Shown: one piece after another, positions 1-12,978 of the stretch
How positions within the stretch are numbered: the stretch's first letter is position 1
How the letters are laid out: every line of letters starts with the position of its first letter
Assembly: GCA_039000515.1 (NCBI GenBank)
Contig: JBCFYV010000012.1
Coordinates: 121,728,605 to 121,792,604, forward strand
DNA: 64,000 nt
Direction of reading: 5' to 3'
From: Timema cristinae
Lineage: Eukaryota > Arthropoda > Insecta > Phasmatodea > Timematidae
Notes under the pieces: model-generated
Database searches by the model: none
What the model was told of the DNA's origin: nothing
The model's input: the letters and a program-made list of their open reading frames with translations, nothing else
Position numbers and translations under genes: made by a program

Positions 1-99
1 ATCACTAAACACTCTTTCCTTGACATCAGGTTGGGAATATCTTCCAAGACGATGTCGACACCGGTACTTGTATCATTACCCGACGATGATGTGTTTTGT
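1..99 (-). CDS. possible ABCC4-like exon M (TMD2 extracellular loop), cut by window edge
   Basis: Acceptor-like TTATGACTTACCCTCAG followed by an open frame reading QNTSSSGNDTSTGVDIVLED and IPNLMSRKECLV to the window edge. In ABCC4-type proteins the loop after the first TMD2 helix is Asn/Thr-rich with glycosylation sites, as here (NTS, NDT). Against it, joining to exon L as sequenced would give TGA in place of the final Trp, so a base is missing or the boundary is wrong. Offered as a candidate only. Confidence 0.4.
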
Positions 100-608
100 C
101 TGAGGGTAAGTCATAACTGTGGGTTGAGTAGTAATGAGCAAGCATTTCTTCTTGATTCACCCTGAAAATAAAACATGTATATGCATTTAATTATATCATT
201 TTATTATTTACTTACTATATGGCATCAGTAACTGGAAAGATGATTAACGCACTTACAAAAGTACGCCACCTATCCTTACTTAGAGATAGTTCTACCTCAT
301 TTCACCCTATCTCTTTCAGGTCCATTATAATGTTACCCTCTCATCTCATCCAAGCCTCCCCAATGGTTTATTCCCACTAGGTTCTCCAGTCGGTGCTCTG
401 AACCAAGCTATAGTTCTTCCATATGCGCTGCATGTCCTGTCCACGGTAATCTACGAGATTCGATTACTCTAACCATGCCTGGCGATTGCAGTTCATGCAA
501 CTCATTATTGTGTGACCTCCTCCACACTTAATTATCTTAATCCTTTTTATGGACAAACCTTTTCCTTGGTATATATATATATATATATATAAATATATTA
601 GTCTATTT
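100..608. other. intron sequence, no gene seen
   Basis: Intronic sequence between the possible exon M and the hAT remnant. It contains an (AT)n run at about 572-592. Nothing coding was recognised. Confidence 0.6.
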
Positions 609-1477
609 CAATGGCGTCTCGTAGCTAAAATTTGTTGTGGTGCTGCTTCAGAAATTTTTAGCCTTTGTTTTAAAATTGTGTAAAGGAAAAAAAAACATGC
701 ATAAAAAGAAAATTTATTCAGGAACTTGATAAAATCTTAACAAAAAAAGAAACTTTTTTTACTAATTTTAACTTAAATTGATACAATTCAAGCTTGATCT
801 ATTCATTTAAAAATGAAATCCATTCTTCTTGTTTTAATTTGCGCAAAAAGTTCAATAATTTTCTCCTTGATCTCTGGATGACAATTGAGGAAATTTTTCT
901 TCAATGAAAGTACTGCAAGCGCATTTAGTCTTTCCGAATTCATAGTGCTTCTTAAAAAAGATTTTTTTCTTTTCAATGTTGAAAAGCAGTGCTCTGCCTC
1001 TGATGTAGTCATGGGAACTGTCAAGAGGATTTTTATCAGTTTCATAATTTCACTAAAAACAACATCTAGATTATTTTCAAAGATAAATTAAAGCACAACA
1101 CACGTTGAGTTAAAAAAAAAACACTTCCTTTCACCATCACGCCAGAGCTGGCACTACGAGAGCAACAGTGCTCTATCTACCTGACAGTCCCATCTTCTTC
1201 TCCACCCCCTCCTATGTTCCCATGCGCACAACAGTCAAACACCACGTTGTTGGCACTGTGAAGCGCACAGTTCCATACAAAGATTTTTGTATCTTTTGCA
1301 TAAACTGTGGGATGGCTACTGAAGTACTGACATTAAGCTTAAGGAATGTATATTGTACTACAAAAATAAACAAAGAATTAAAGAAAAAAGGACTCATTAT
1401 ATTAAATGTTATCGATAATATCAAGTGTAAATAGGGGGTGCTGCAGTTCCGCAGTGCCTATACACGAACCGCCACTG
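609..1477 (-). mobile_element. internally deleted hAT-family DNA transposon
   Basis: Ends read CAATGGCGTCTCGT on the left and, on the reverse strand at the right end, CAGTGGCGGTTCGT, an imperfect terminal inverted repeat. Flanks GTCTATTT (601-608) and ATTTATTT (1478-1485) match at 6 of 8 positions, as expected for an old 8-bp hAT target duplication. Inside, the minus strand codes the hAT C-terminal dimerisation region. The rest of the transposase is missing, so it cannot be autonomous. Confidence 0.8.
803..1045 (-). pseudogene. hAT transposase C-terminal dimerisation fragment
   Basis: An 80-residue open stretch containing TVPMTTSEAEHCFSTLKRKK, then FLRSTMNSERLNALAVLS. This is the classic hATC signature ('xVPxTxxxxERxFSxLxxIKxxLRxxMxxxRLxxLxxLSI') of hAT transposases. 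The zinc finger and catalytic core are absent. It lies within inverted-repeat ends at 609 and 1477, so it is part of a deleted element. It is in intron L-M of the ABC gene and on the same strand. Confidence 0.9.
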
Positions 1478-1485
1478 ATTTATTT

Positions 1486-2215
1486 GTAAGATTAATTTAT
1501 AAATTATATTTTTCATCAATTCTCCTCACTATCCATTAGGGTTTTATGACAATGCAGACCTACTAACTAACCCAATGTGTTAGAGATTAGGGAGCTCGAT
1601 TGTGGAGGAGTCAACCAATCCACCTATCTATGAATAATGGGCAGTTAAGATCGAATGAGGTATTGGCTGGCATCTGAAACTCGAACATATAATTCTACGG
1701 ACTTATGGCTCCCCACACTCTCTGAAATAATTTTTTGAAAATTGACAATGCACTTCTTTTGACAAGAAAATGTCATTACTTTTATTATACATTCAAATTT
1801 TAGTAGGGTTTATCTTATACGACATATAAAAACGTTACTAGATGTACTTACACTTGTTCATACGTCAATTCATGTGATTTTCAGCTGTCCCTTTTAATAC
1901 AAATTATCAATACCCGTAAAATAACCCTCTTATTATAGTAAAATGTTGTTAGTGTTGACCGTGAAATGATATGGCTGTATTTTTTAAAAGTTTCTTATCA
2001 GAATCATACTATATCTCTAAAACAATATTCAGTCTATGTCTTCCATTCTATCTATGGTTTGAACACGTTCTGCTTACCCTGGCAATAAGACACTACACGT
2101 TCTGCTACTTAGCTTACGAGTGTTCTTCTTAGCTGTTAGAGACATTCACAGCTACTGTTTAAACAAATTGTTCTTAACCTCACAACATTCACAACGGATG
2201 CTCGGACACACTCAC
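1486..2215. other. intron sequence, no gene seen
   Basis: AT-rich intron between the hAT remnant and exon L. No coding, RNA or repeat structure could be supported. Confidence 0.55.
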
Positions 2216-2436
2216 CAGAAGGCTGACCAAAGATCCGTCATGCCCATGACCACGTGCAGTACTAAGAAGCTGAGGACTAATATAGTCCCGCCCAGGTAAC
2301 CGAAGCCAGCCTGGAAGTACTGCCGGTAGACGGAGCCCTGGGTCTTCCCTTTAGACGACTTCTCTGTCATTTCCGAGGAGTTGATAACTTCTGTTGATAC
2401 CTCTCCATCTGTGTTTGTTTTTCTTCCTTCAGGGCC
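2216..2436 (-). CDS. ABCC4-like transporter exon L (linker and start of TMD2)
   Basis: Acceptor CTAACACTTTCCAG, donor GTGAGT, 221 bp, phase 0 in and phase 2 out. It reads GPEGRKTNTDGEVSTEVINS, a variable Ser/Thr/Glu-rich linker, then GKTQGSVYRQYFQAGFGYLG and the helix GTILVLSFLVLHVVMG, ending TDLWSAFW. The family pattern is 'GxVxxxxYxxYFxAGxxxxxxxxxxLxxxxxQxxxxxxDWWLxxW', the first helix of TMD2 (TM7). The frame is intact. Confidence 0.93.
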
Positions 2437-2576
2437 CTGGAAAGTGTTAGTGACACACATTGTAGCATGCTCAAGGAGGAAATGGCAAAGTCTACTGAAA
2501 ATAGTCATCATCCTCATCATCATCTGCCACTGTTTCCAGCCTCCTAGCAGGCCATCTTGGTAGATCACTGACATCT

Positions 2577-5500
2577 TTCACTTTCTTTCCACCACTACTC
2601 CTCTATCTTTCCACCATACTCCTCTTTCTTTCCACCACTACTCCTCTATCTTTCCACCACTACTCCTATCTTCACCACTATTCTTTCCACCACTACTCCT
2701 CTATCTTTCCACACACTCCTCTATCTTCCCCCATTATCCTCTTTCTTTCCACCACTACTCCTCTATTCTTTCCACCACTACTCCTCTTTCTTTCCACCAT
2801 TACTCCTCTATCTTTCCACCACTACTCCTCTTCTTTCCACCACTACTCCTCTATCTTTCCACCACTACTCCTCTATCTTTCCACCACTACTCCTCTATCT
2901 TTCCACCACTACTCCTCTATCTTTCCACCATACTCCTCTTTCTTTCCCCCACTACTCCTTATCTTTCCACCACTACTCTCTTATCTTTCCACCACTACTC
3001 CTCTATCTTTCCACCACTACTCCATCTTTCCACCACTACTCCTCTATCTTTCCACCACTATCTACTCCATGTCTATCTTTCCACCACTAACTCCTTTCTT
3101 TCCACCATTACTCCTCTTTCTTTCCACCACATCACTCCTATCTTTCACCATACTTTCTTACTTTCACATATCCACCACTCACCATCTTCCTTATCCTCAC
3201 CCATCACTCCTCTATCTTTCCACCACTACTCACTCTCTTCTTCCACCACTACTCCTCTTTCTTTCCACCACTACTCCTCTTTCAATATTCTAACTCTACT
3301 CCTCTTCTTTCCACTACCTATTTACATACTCTATTCTTATCCACCATATCCTCTATCTTTCCACACATTACTCCTCTTTCATCACCATACTCTCTTTCTT
3401 TCCACCATCTACTCCTCATCTTTCACCATACTCCTCTTTCTTTCCACCAACTCCTCTATCTTTCCACCACTACTCCTCTTCTTTCCACCACTACTCCTCT
3501 ATCTTTCCAACCCTACTCCTCTATCTTTCCACCACTACTCCTCTATCTTTCCACCACTACTCCTCTATCTTTCCACCATACTCCTCTTTCTTTCCACCAC
3601 TACTACCTCTATCTTCCACCACTACTCCTCTTCTTTCCACCACTACTCCTCTATCTTTCCACCACTACTCCTCTTTCATTCCACCACTACTCCTCTATCT
3701 TTCCACCACTACTCCTCTATCTTTCCACCATTACTCCTCTATCTTTCCACCACTACTCCTCTTTCTTTCCACCACTACTCCTCTATCTTTCCACCACTAC
3801 TCCTCTATCTTTCCACCACTACTCCTCTATCTTTCCACCACTACTCCTCTTCTTTCCACCATTACTCCTCTTTCTTTCCACCATACTCCTCTATCTTTCC
3901 ACCACTACTCCTCTTTCTTTCCACCACTACTCCTCTATCTTTCCACCACTACTCCTCTATCTTTCCACCATTACTACCTCTTCTTTCCACCATTACTCCT
4001 CTTTCTTTCCACCATACTCCTCTATCTTTCCACCATCACTCCTCTTTCTTTCCACCACTACTCCTCTATCTTTCACCATACTCCTCTATCTTTCCACCAT
4101 TACTCCTCTTCTTTCCACCATACTACTTCACTTATCTTTCTCACCATTACTCACTCCTACTTCTTTCCACAACCACTACCTTCCTCTTTCTTTCCACCAA
4201 CTACTCCTCTTTCTTTCCACCATTACTCCTCTATCTTTCCACCACTACTCCTTTTCTTTCCACCACTACTCCTCTTTCTTTCCACCATACTCCTCTATCT
4301 TTCCACCATTACTCCTCTTTCTTCCACCAATACTCCTCTTTCTTTCCACCATACTCCTCTATCTTTCCACCATACTCCTCTTTCTTTCCACCAAATACTC
4401 CCTTTCTTTCCACCAATACTCCTCTTTCTTTCCACCACTACTCCTCTACTTTCCACCATTACTCCTCTTTCTTTCCACCACTACTCCTCTATCTTTCCAC
4501 CACTACTCCTCTTTCTTTCCACCATACTTCCACTATCTTTCCACCACTACTCACTCTTCTTCCACCACTACTCCTCTTTCTTTCACCAACCATACTCCTC
4601 TTTCTTTCCACCAACTCCTCTATCTTTCCACCATTACTCCTTTCTTTCCACCATAACTCCTCTATTCTTTCCACAAATTTCTTCAACTCCTCTATCTTCC
4701 AACAATATCCTCTTTCTTTCCACCATTACTCCTCTTTTTCCACCATCACTCCTCTATCTTCCACCACTACCTCTTCTTTCCACATATCTACTTTCTTTCC
4801 ACCATTCCTCTTTTAACTAACTCCTTTCTTTCCACACTACTCACTCTTTCCACCATACAATCACTCCACATAACTCCTTCATACATATATACACTACTAT
4901 ACAACTATCCCCATAACCACCATCCTGTTTTCACCATACTCCCTTTCTTTCCCTACACTCTCTATCTTTCCACATTACTCTCTTCTTTCACACTACTCCA
5001 TCTTTCTTTTCACCATTATCCTCTTCCACATTATCTCTTTTTCCACACAATCCTCTACTTTCCACAATATCACTCTAATTTTCCACCACTACTCCTCTAC
5101 TTTCCACCACTATCCTCATCTTTACACACATATCTCTATCTTTCCACCATACTCCTCTATCTTTCACCATCTCTCTTATCTTTCCACATACTCTTTTTCC
5201 ACCATCTCCTACTCATACTCCATTTCCACCACTATCTACTCCTCATTCTCTTCCACCACTACTCCTCTATCTTTCCACATACTCTCTATCTTACTACTCC
5301 CTCATATTCTTCTCACCATACTCCTCTTTCTTCCACCATACTCCTCTTTCTTTCCACCAACACACTTCCATATCTTTTTCCACCACTACTCCCTTCTTTC
5401 CACCAATACTCCTCTTTCTTTCCACCACTACTCCTCTATCTTTCACCATACTCCTTATCTTTCCACCACTACTCTCTATCTTTCCACCATACTCCTCTAT

Positions 5501-8500
5501 CTTTCACCACTACTCCTCTTTCTTTCCACCACATTATTTTTCCCACATCTCTTCTTCACCACTACTCCTCTATCTTTCAACCACTACTCCTCTATTCTTT
5601 CCACCATACTCCTCTATCTTTCCACCATCTACTTCTTCCTATCTATCTTCCACCACTACTCCTCTTCTTTCCACCACTACTCCTCTATCTTCCACATACT
5701 CCTCTTCTTTCCACCATACTCCTCTTTCTTTCCACCATACTCCTCTTTCTTTCCACCATACTCTCTATCTTTCCACACTATCCTCTATCTTTCCACCATA
5801 TCCTCTATCTTCACCACTACTCCTCTTCTTTCCACCATACTCCTCTTCTTTCCACCACTACTCCTCTTTCTTTCCACTACTCCTCTTCTTTCCACCACTA
5901 CTCCTACTTTCTATCCACCACTACTCCTCTACTTTAAATTCCTTCTTCACATACTCCTCATCTTTCCACATTACTCCTCTATCTTTCCACCACTACTCCT
6001 CTTTCTTTCCACACTACTCCTCTTCTTTCCACCATACTCCTCTTCTTCACAATCTTTTCCACATTACTCCTCTATCTTTCCACCACTACTCCTCTACTTT
6101 CACATACTCCTCTATCTTTCCACCATACTCCTCTATCTTTCACATACTCCTCTTCTTTCCACCACTACTCCTCTATCTTTCCACCATTACTCCTCTTTCT
6201 TTCCACCACTACTCTCATCTTTCCACACACTCCTCTTTCTTTCCACCATTACTCCTCTATCTTTCCACCTACTCTCTATCTTTCACATTACTCCTTTCTT
6301 TCCACCACTCTACTTTCCACCATATCTTTCTCCACCATACTCCTCTTTCTTTCCACATACTCTCTTCTTTCCACTCTACTTTACATCCTCTTTCTTTCCA
6401 CCATACTCCTCTATCTTTCCACATACTCTCTTTTTTCCACCAACTCCTATCTTCCACATATCCTCTTCTTTCCACCACACTCCTCTATCTTTCCATACCT
6501 TTTAAACTTTCCTTTACTTTCCTTCTATTCCACCACATCCTCTATCTTTCCACACTATCCTTTCTTTCCACCATACTCCTCTATTTCCACTATCCTAATA
6601 TTCCATAATCCTTTTTTCACCTTATCCTTTTTCCTTACCTCTTTTCTTTCCCCTACTCTCTTTCACCAATCCATTTCCACATAACTCACTCACCACTCAA
6701 TTCACACACCAACTTTCTCACCATACCTTTACCCAACAAATTCTTCTTTCCACAACACTTCTGTTCAACACAATAACCAACTCCCAAACACCTAACTCAC
6801 ACAAAACACCAACACTTCACATACCTACAAACCATACAACCCACTCACAAACATTCACAACCCACTACCATACCCACTCCACAACCTCCACAAAACCCCA
6901 CCTACTCATCTCACCACACTCTCCAACCCACACACATCTCCCCATACTCCACAACCCACTACAATCCCATTTAATACCCTCCCAAATTCCCTCATCAACA
7001 AATCTCTTATTAATACTTTTCCTCTTATTTTCCACCAATACTCCCTTTCTTCCACCATATCCTCTTCTTTCCACATACTCCTATCTTCACCATTACTCCT
7101 CTTCTTCCCATACTCCTCTTCTTTCACATACTCCTCTCTTTCCACCATACTCCTCTTTCTTTCCACCTACTCCTTATCTTTCCACCTACTCCTCATCTTT
7201 CCACATACTCCCTTTCTTTCCACCAACTCCTCTTTCTTTCCACCACCCACTCCTCTTATCTTCCACCACTACTCCTATTTCCACCCTCTTCATCTTTCCA
7301 CCATACTCTCTTCTTTCACCATACTCCTCTTTCTTTCCACCATTACTCTCTTTCTTTCCACTACTCCTCTATCTTTCACCATTACTCCTCTTTCTTTCCA
7401 CCAATACTCTTTCTTTCACCACCTCCTCTTCTTTCACAACTCTATCTTTCACCTATCTTATCTTTCCACCATTACTCTCTTATCTTCCCACACTCCTCTT
7501 CTTTCCACCATACTCCTCTTTCTTTCCACCACTACTCCTCTATCTTTCACCCCATACTACTCTCTTCTTTCCACCATACTCCTCTATCTTTCCACCACTA
7601 CTCCTCTATCTTTCACCATACTCTCTTTCTTTCCACATACTCCTCTTCTTCCAACATAATCTCTCTATCTTCCACATTACCCCACTTTCCCACTCCCTTT
7701 CTTTCCACCACTATCCTCTATTCTTTCCACCACTACTCCTCTTCTTTCCAACTTCTTCCACACTATCCTCTTCTTTCCATCCATACTCCTTTTCTTTCCA
7801 CACTACTCCTCTATCTTTCCACCATACTCCTCTTCTTTCCACCATACTCTCTTCTTTCACCCTACTCCTCTTCTTTCCCTTTTCTTTCTTTCCACCATTA
7901 CTCCTCTTCTTTCCACCACACTCCTCTTTCTTTCCACCATATCCTCTATCTTCACCACTACTCTTTCTTTCCACCACTACTCCTCTTCTTTCCTCATATC
8001 TATCTTTCCACCATTACTCCTCTTTCTTTCCACCACTACTCCTCTATCTTTCCACCACTACTCCTCTTTCTTTCCACCACTACTCCTCTATCTTTCCACC
8101 ACTACTCCCTCTTTCTTTCCACCATACTCCTCTATCTTTCCACCATACTCCTCTTTCTTTCCACCACTACTCCTCTATCTTTCCACCACTACTCCTCTTC
8201 TTTCCACCATACTCCTCTATCTTTCCACACTACTCCTCTATCTTCCACATACTCCTCTTCTTTCCACCACTACTCCTTATCTTTCCACCATACTCCTTTC
8301 TTCCACCATACTCCTCTCTTCCACCACTACTCCTCTTATCTTTCCACCATACTCCTCTATCTTTCACCATACTCTCTATCTTTCCACCATTACTCCTCTT
8401 TCTTTCACCATACTCCTCTTTCTTTCCACACTCTCTTTATCTTTCCACCATACTCCTCTATCTTTCCACCACTACTCCTTATCTTTCCACCATACTCCTC

Positions 8501-8595
8501 TCTTCCACCATACTCCTTTATCTTTCCACCATACCCTCTATCTTTCCACCACTACTCCTTTATCTTTCACCATTACTCCTCTTTCTTTCCACCAT
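2577..8595. repeat. 6-kb array of a 22-bp pyrimidine-rich minisatellite
   Basis: Unit CTCCTCTATCTTTCCACCAC plus TA (22 bp), with CTTTC/CTATC variants; roughly 270 copies. The plus strand is almost free of G. Units are regular at 2.6-4.6 kb and 7.9-8.6 kb but very ragged at about 4.7-7.7 kb, with many one-base losses and near-random stretches around 6600-7000. That pattern fits unresolved consensus errors in a long-read assembly or an older decayed core. Open frames across it are artefacts. Confidence 0.95.
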
Positions 8596-8599
8596 TCTT

Positions 8600-11500
8600 C
8601 TCCCTCACTTCAGCCCACTCTATCCCCTTGCTTGCATTCCCTCAGCTCTTTCCATCGGAGGAACTGAATTGTATCCTCTTTGAATGAGTTCCATTCAAAC
8701 ATTTCTCAAATAAACATCTTTATTAAAAAGTATGATTTGAATCCACCTTAATTCTAATTCTAATTTCGAAGATAAAATGTGTTTCGTCACACGTCTGTAA
8801 GAAGGCATCAGTATGGACTTCCTAATAACTAGCTACAAGTTCACTAGAGTGCAGCTAAATCTCTATGTTAAAATAAAAAGTTAACAAAACCCCTCATAGT
8901 TTTATATTTAAGCTATTGGTAGATACAAAGTAAACATAATATATTGACGTCATGTTGGTGTCACATCAACTATGTTATTTTCAAGCATCGCCGTTTAAGG
9001 ATCAAATTTAATTTTTATTGTAAGCAAAACTAGAATGGAGAAGTAAATATTATTTATGAATAAAAATATTGAATTCACTATAGCCCTTATTTAAATTAAG
9101 ATATGGAAAAAACAGGTACAAATTTATTTAAATAAAAGGTTATCAACACCTTATTTCATTACATATTTTCTATTTATTACTTTCTAGATTAATTCTTTAT
9201 AATCAAAACAGAAACGTAAGTAATTAGAGGCCTACATAATTATATAATAGTTTATTTAGTTCACTTTACTTGATCAGTTGACTAACCTCACATATTTTGT
9301 CGTGTAATTTTTCTTTCCCATTGCTCACACTTCAGATTGGATTTCAAAAAACTATGTACTGCTTTTGGAATCAAATGTGTGTCAATTTTGAAAATGAATT
9401 AGTTTAAGCTTTCAACCCTCCCCTGTGGCGGTAGCGTCCTTTCCCTATCTGACCAAAATATCACCACAGCGAGAGCGTCATACAAAAATAAATATGTTAA
9501 TAAATTATCAGGGACCTTTATTGACCACCAGTCAACCCAACCAAACCCAGGTGACAGCCCCTACCCTTGTTTTTTATCAGGGAATTAGAGTTGTAGTTAA
9601 ATAAAATCAGGAGAAGTAACAATTAGGGCCTTTCTGCAAGTTTATTTATAACAGGAAAATATTTGAATTTATAACTTTATAAGATTAAATAAGGGTGCGA
9701 GTTCTACGCTATATATTAGACATTTAAACATGACATAAATTAACTCCAATTAATCAAAATTATAACCAATTTACGAATTATTAATTATAGGACGAGCAAC
9801 AAAGTCAGTTTACAACATTAAAATATTGCTCTAATAATGTCCGTAATATACAATCTCACAATAGCGATTCTACAAGAAACACATAAGAGCTACCTTGAAT
9901 TCAAATCTCAAAAGACTGGCTTATCAATAAAGTACATACAAAAAGGAGTTACAGAAATCTAGGCTGTTCCATGCCTTTAATTCCCACTATAACTGCTTCA
10001 TACCTACGAATAACATAAGTTATACGCCAGTGCATAAAGGCTTAGTCCTCTGACCAAACTTTAATAATGAGTTTCAACGTGATCGCAAAGAAAAAGGTCA
10101 ACTAATACTTTAATCTCAGCTCAACGATATTAGCCGTAATAAATAGATATTATAGGACAATTTACACGACTTTTAAATAATATAGAAACGTGCAAAAAAC
10201 CTTATATAAATTAAAGGCAACTTCTTCCAGTGCACAAAGAGGCAGCTACATATTTAAATATCTGTACGCAAACCCTTCCCACTAACGTAATAGTTATAAA
10301 AAATATAATTTGAATCCCCAACACTACGACTACTTACATCCTAATATGTTCCTTAGAACTATTGGCGTCAAAGAGTACTGAGAATCGCTGAGCACTTGCT
10401 TATATTCTGCTTGTAACAGCGGGGGAAATGTGGATGGATTGCATGACGTAAAGTGATGTCATTCACAACCAATGAGAGGTTAGATTACTTCATCAGCGCC
10501 TGCGCACAATGCTGTGAGGTACTAGACTATGATGGGGGGGGGGGGAGAGACTTAGCACTACAGCGCCAATAAACTCCACAAGGCCGCGCTTGCGCATCAA
10601 CCACTACATGGGTTTAGTCCTGTGGAAACAACTGCGCGTTCCCGAGAGGCCTCAGATATTGTTTACTCTTAGTGGCGGTCACAGTCGTTGGCTGGCATGT
10701 CTCCTTGCTCTGTTGTTCACTCCGGTATAGCCGTTAAATGGGGTAAGTGCTGGATGTACACTTGGTGGCGGAGGTTTGCTGGTTATAGTTTGTAGCCACG
10801 GTACAGCTTAACGAATTTTAAAATCGGTTTAGTTCAGTATTCACTTTGTAGTTACGAAAAGTTAAGCATACAGGTTTGAATTTGATCAAGTGTTTTGGAG
10901 ACGAATAGCCCACAATTAATAAATTATGAAAATATCACCAAGTACAAAATTTTAAAAAGTCCAACTTAGGTTTGATGAAATAGGGCCTACTTGGCTCTAA
11001 TATTAGCTGAGAGTGGGGTTATCTTTTCCCTGACAAATTAAGGTACATTTTATTTTTTCTATCCCCTTTACACATAACAATATAAGAAAATTTACTATAA
11101 CACAAAACGAAATTATGTGAAAAAATCTAAATCATTAAAACATAATTCTTAGATATCTACTCAAATTGTTGCTCAATTCTTTAGAGTCCTATTTTATTAG
11201 GCTGTGCTTATCAATTATTTCTAACAACATTTTTATAAACACAATAGTTAATTGATTTTTGATTTATTCACATATTAAAGATTTGAATGGTTAGGTTAAG
11301 CTCGGTTGGGTTTATTTTAGTTTAAAACATTATCAATATTGGGTACAAAAAAAAAGTTATCACGTGCAAAGCTATTTCCCAAACAGTATTTATTTTACAA
11401 TCTATAATTTTTTCACAATATCTGTTTTGTTATAATCGTGAATTTGCTTATCTGGTGTATAAGTGCTAGAAAACCCAATATATAATAATTTGACAGAGAG

Positions 11501-12677
11501 AAAACAAAATCCTGCTTTCAGAGAATACTAGCCACGAATACTCAAGCATATTTACAAACATAATTAGAATTATATAAAACATTAATCTTACGTTAAAACC
11601 CTGAGATATGTTTAATACTTCATAGGTACTACATAATTATGAGTAAATAAAAACAATCCAACAACTGTTTTATTTCCAATGATCAAACTAATTTTCCCAC
11701 ATAGGTACTGTACTTTAATTTTAATCAACTAAGATACCATAACTCATTTGTGTTGGTTTTCAGGAGTTAAGGGCACTCGAAATTTATTTTTACAATAGTC
11801 CGCCTTCGGCTCGGGAACGCCTACACGAAAAACCGACTTTATATTTGATGTGTAAGGTACCAGAAACATTAGAACATATATGTATGACATGCCCTGTACA
11901 TAAGTTGGCTCGGGGAAATTACATTCTTAATTATATTACAGTCTTTTATTTAGTTATGTATTAGGCTCAGACAACGTTACTTTGTATAGGAGGCTGTACA
12001 ATTTCCTTCTAAATATAAATATGTCGGTGTAGAGACGGACAAAATATGTCTTCCCGGTTATCTCGTAGATGAAATTCGTGGTGAGATAGGGCTAGGTTAG
12101 TTGGGTCAGAACTGGAGTGAACTAATAGGGAAATCAAGAAAGTGGAATCGGGAATAAATCAAATACAAGTGTTCCTGGCTTATTGAAGACAACATCTTCA
12201 GTGCCAATGAAAAGGAAAAATAAAATAAAAAAAACTCATTTGTGTGATGAATTTAAAGTTCACAATATCGAATTAAATGTTTTTTTATTTTTTATTTTAG
12301 CTGCCATATGTTAGTTGTGTGGTGGACTAATAATTTTAAATATTTTTTTCCCCTACTATCCCCTAGCAGACGTATTATGCAGTAGAGTTGACTTTTAGTT
12401 TTTAATAAGTAGTTTATTAAACTTATACCACCTTATTCTTGTTTTCTCTATCATCTCATTTAGTTAATCTACTCTTGCTATTTCTCATACAACCTCGTTT
12501 ATTAACCTATCACTCCTGAAATTGGGTAGACTCAATACGTGATAACTTTTACTTATTACTGACAATGAAACCTATCTTTAGGTTGTGTGAAGAAGCTGCT
12601 GTAACTGAATTAGTAAGCAAAAATTATTGGTCTTTAAGACCGTTGTCAAAAATACCAAATAGATTAGAGACAATGGC
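8600..12677. other. long intron segment, AT-rich, with one GC-richer island
   Basis: Between the 22-bp array and SINE A1. No coding sequence recognised. The only compositional feature is the CpG-richer stretch near 10.4-10.8 kb. All of it lies within intron K-L of the ABC gene. Confidence 0.6.
10420..10750 (+). promoter_or_regulatory. possible CpG-rich promoter or first exon inside the ABC intron
   Basis: In otherwise AT-rich DNA this stretch is GC- and CpG-richer and holds GCGC-type motifs (CTGCGCACAATGC, CTTGCGCATCAACC, ACTGCGCGTTCCC), an inverted-CCAAT-like GCGCCAATAAA and a 13-base G run near 10533. It ends with GTTAAATGGGGTAAGTGC, which includes a good plus-strand donor (G/GTAAGT). This could be a promoter and untranslated first exon of a plus-strand transcript, but no downstream coding exon was found. 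Confidence 0.3.
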
Positions 12678-12690
12678 AACACAATGTAGT

Positions 12691-12965
12691 CGGTGACCTG
12701 GTGGTCTAGGGGTAAGGTGTCAGACTTCTATTCTGGCGGCGGGGTTCAATCCTCGGTCCTGGCAAAGATTTATCTGATTACCAAACCCTTCCTTCACCTC
12801 TGACAAGACATCTTGTGAATGTGTGGAATGCCAGGCCTCCACCGTGGTTCGGATTCCACGTTAAACTGTAGGTCCTCCATTTCATCTCACAATCACCCTA
12901 CCATTACACATTAGCGTAAGTGCGTATAACCCGAACGGGTAGTAAGACGCGGTGCTAATAATAAT
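12691..12965 (+). mobile_element. SINE family A copy 1, full length with target duplication
   Basis: tRNA-like head with A-box GGTCTAGGGGTAAGGTG and B-box GGGTTCAATCC, a conserved body, the tail CGTATAACCCGAACGGGTAG and an (AAT)n end. Perfect 13-bp target duplication AACACAATGTAGT at 12678-12690 and 12966-12978. This demonstrates RNA-mediated insertion. Confidence 0.95.
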
Positions 12966-12978
12966 AACACAATGTAGT

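Noticed and set aside
1212..1424. 70-residue minus-strand frame as another piece of hAT transposase
   Set aside because: It shows no transposase motif; it lies within the element but looks non-coding.
12691..12760. Functional tRNA genes at SINE heads (also 16146, 42461, 43857, 58300)
   Set aside because: A- and B-box-like motifs are present but no proper cloverleaf or anticodon arm, and each is followed by SINE body and tail.
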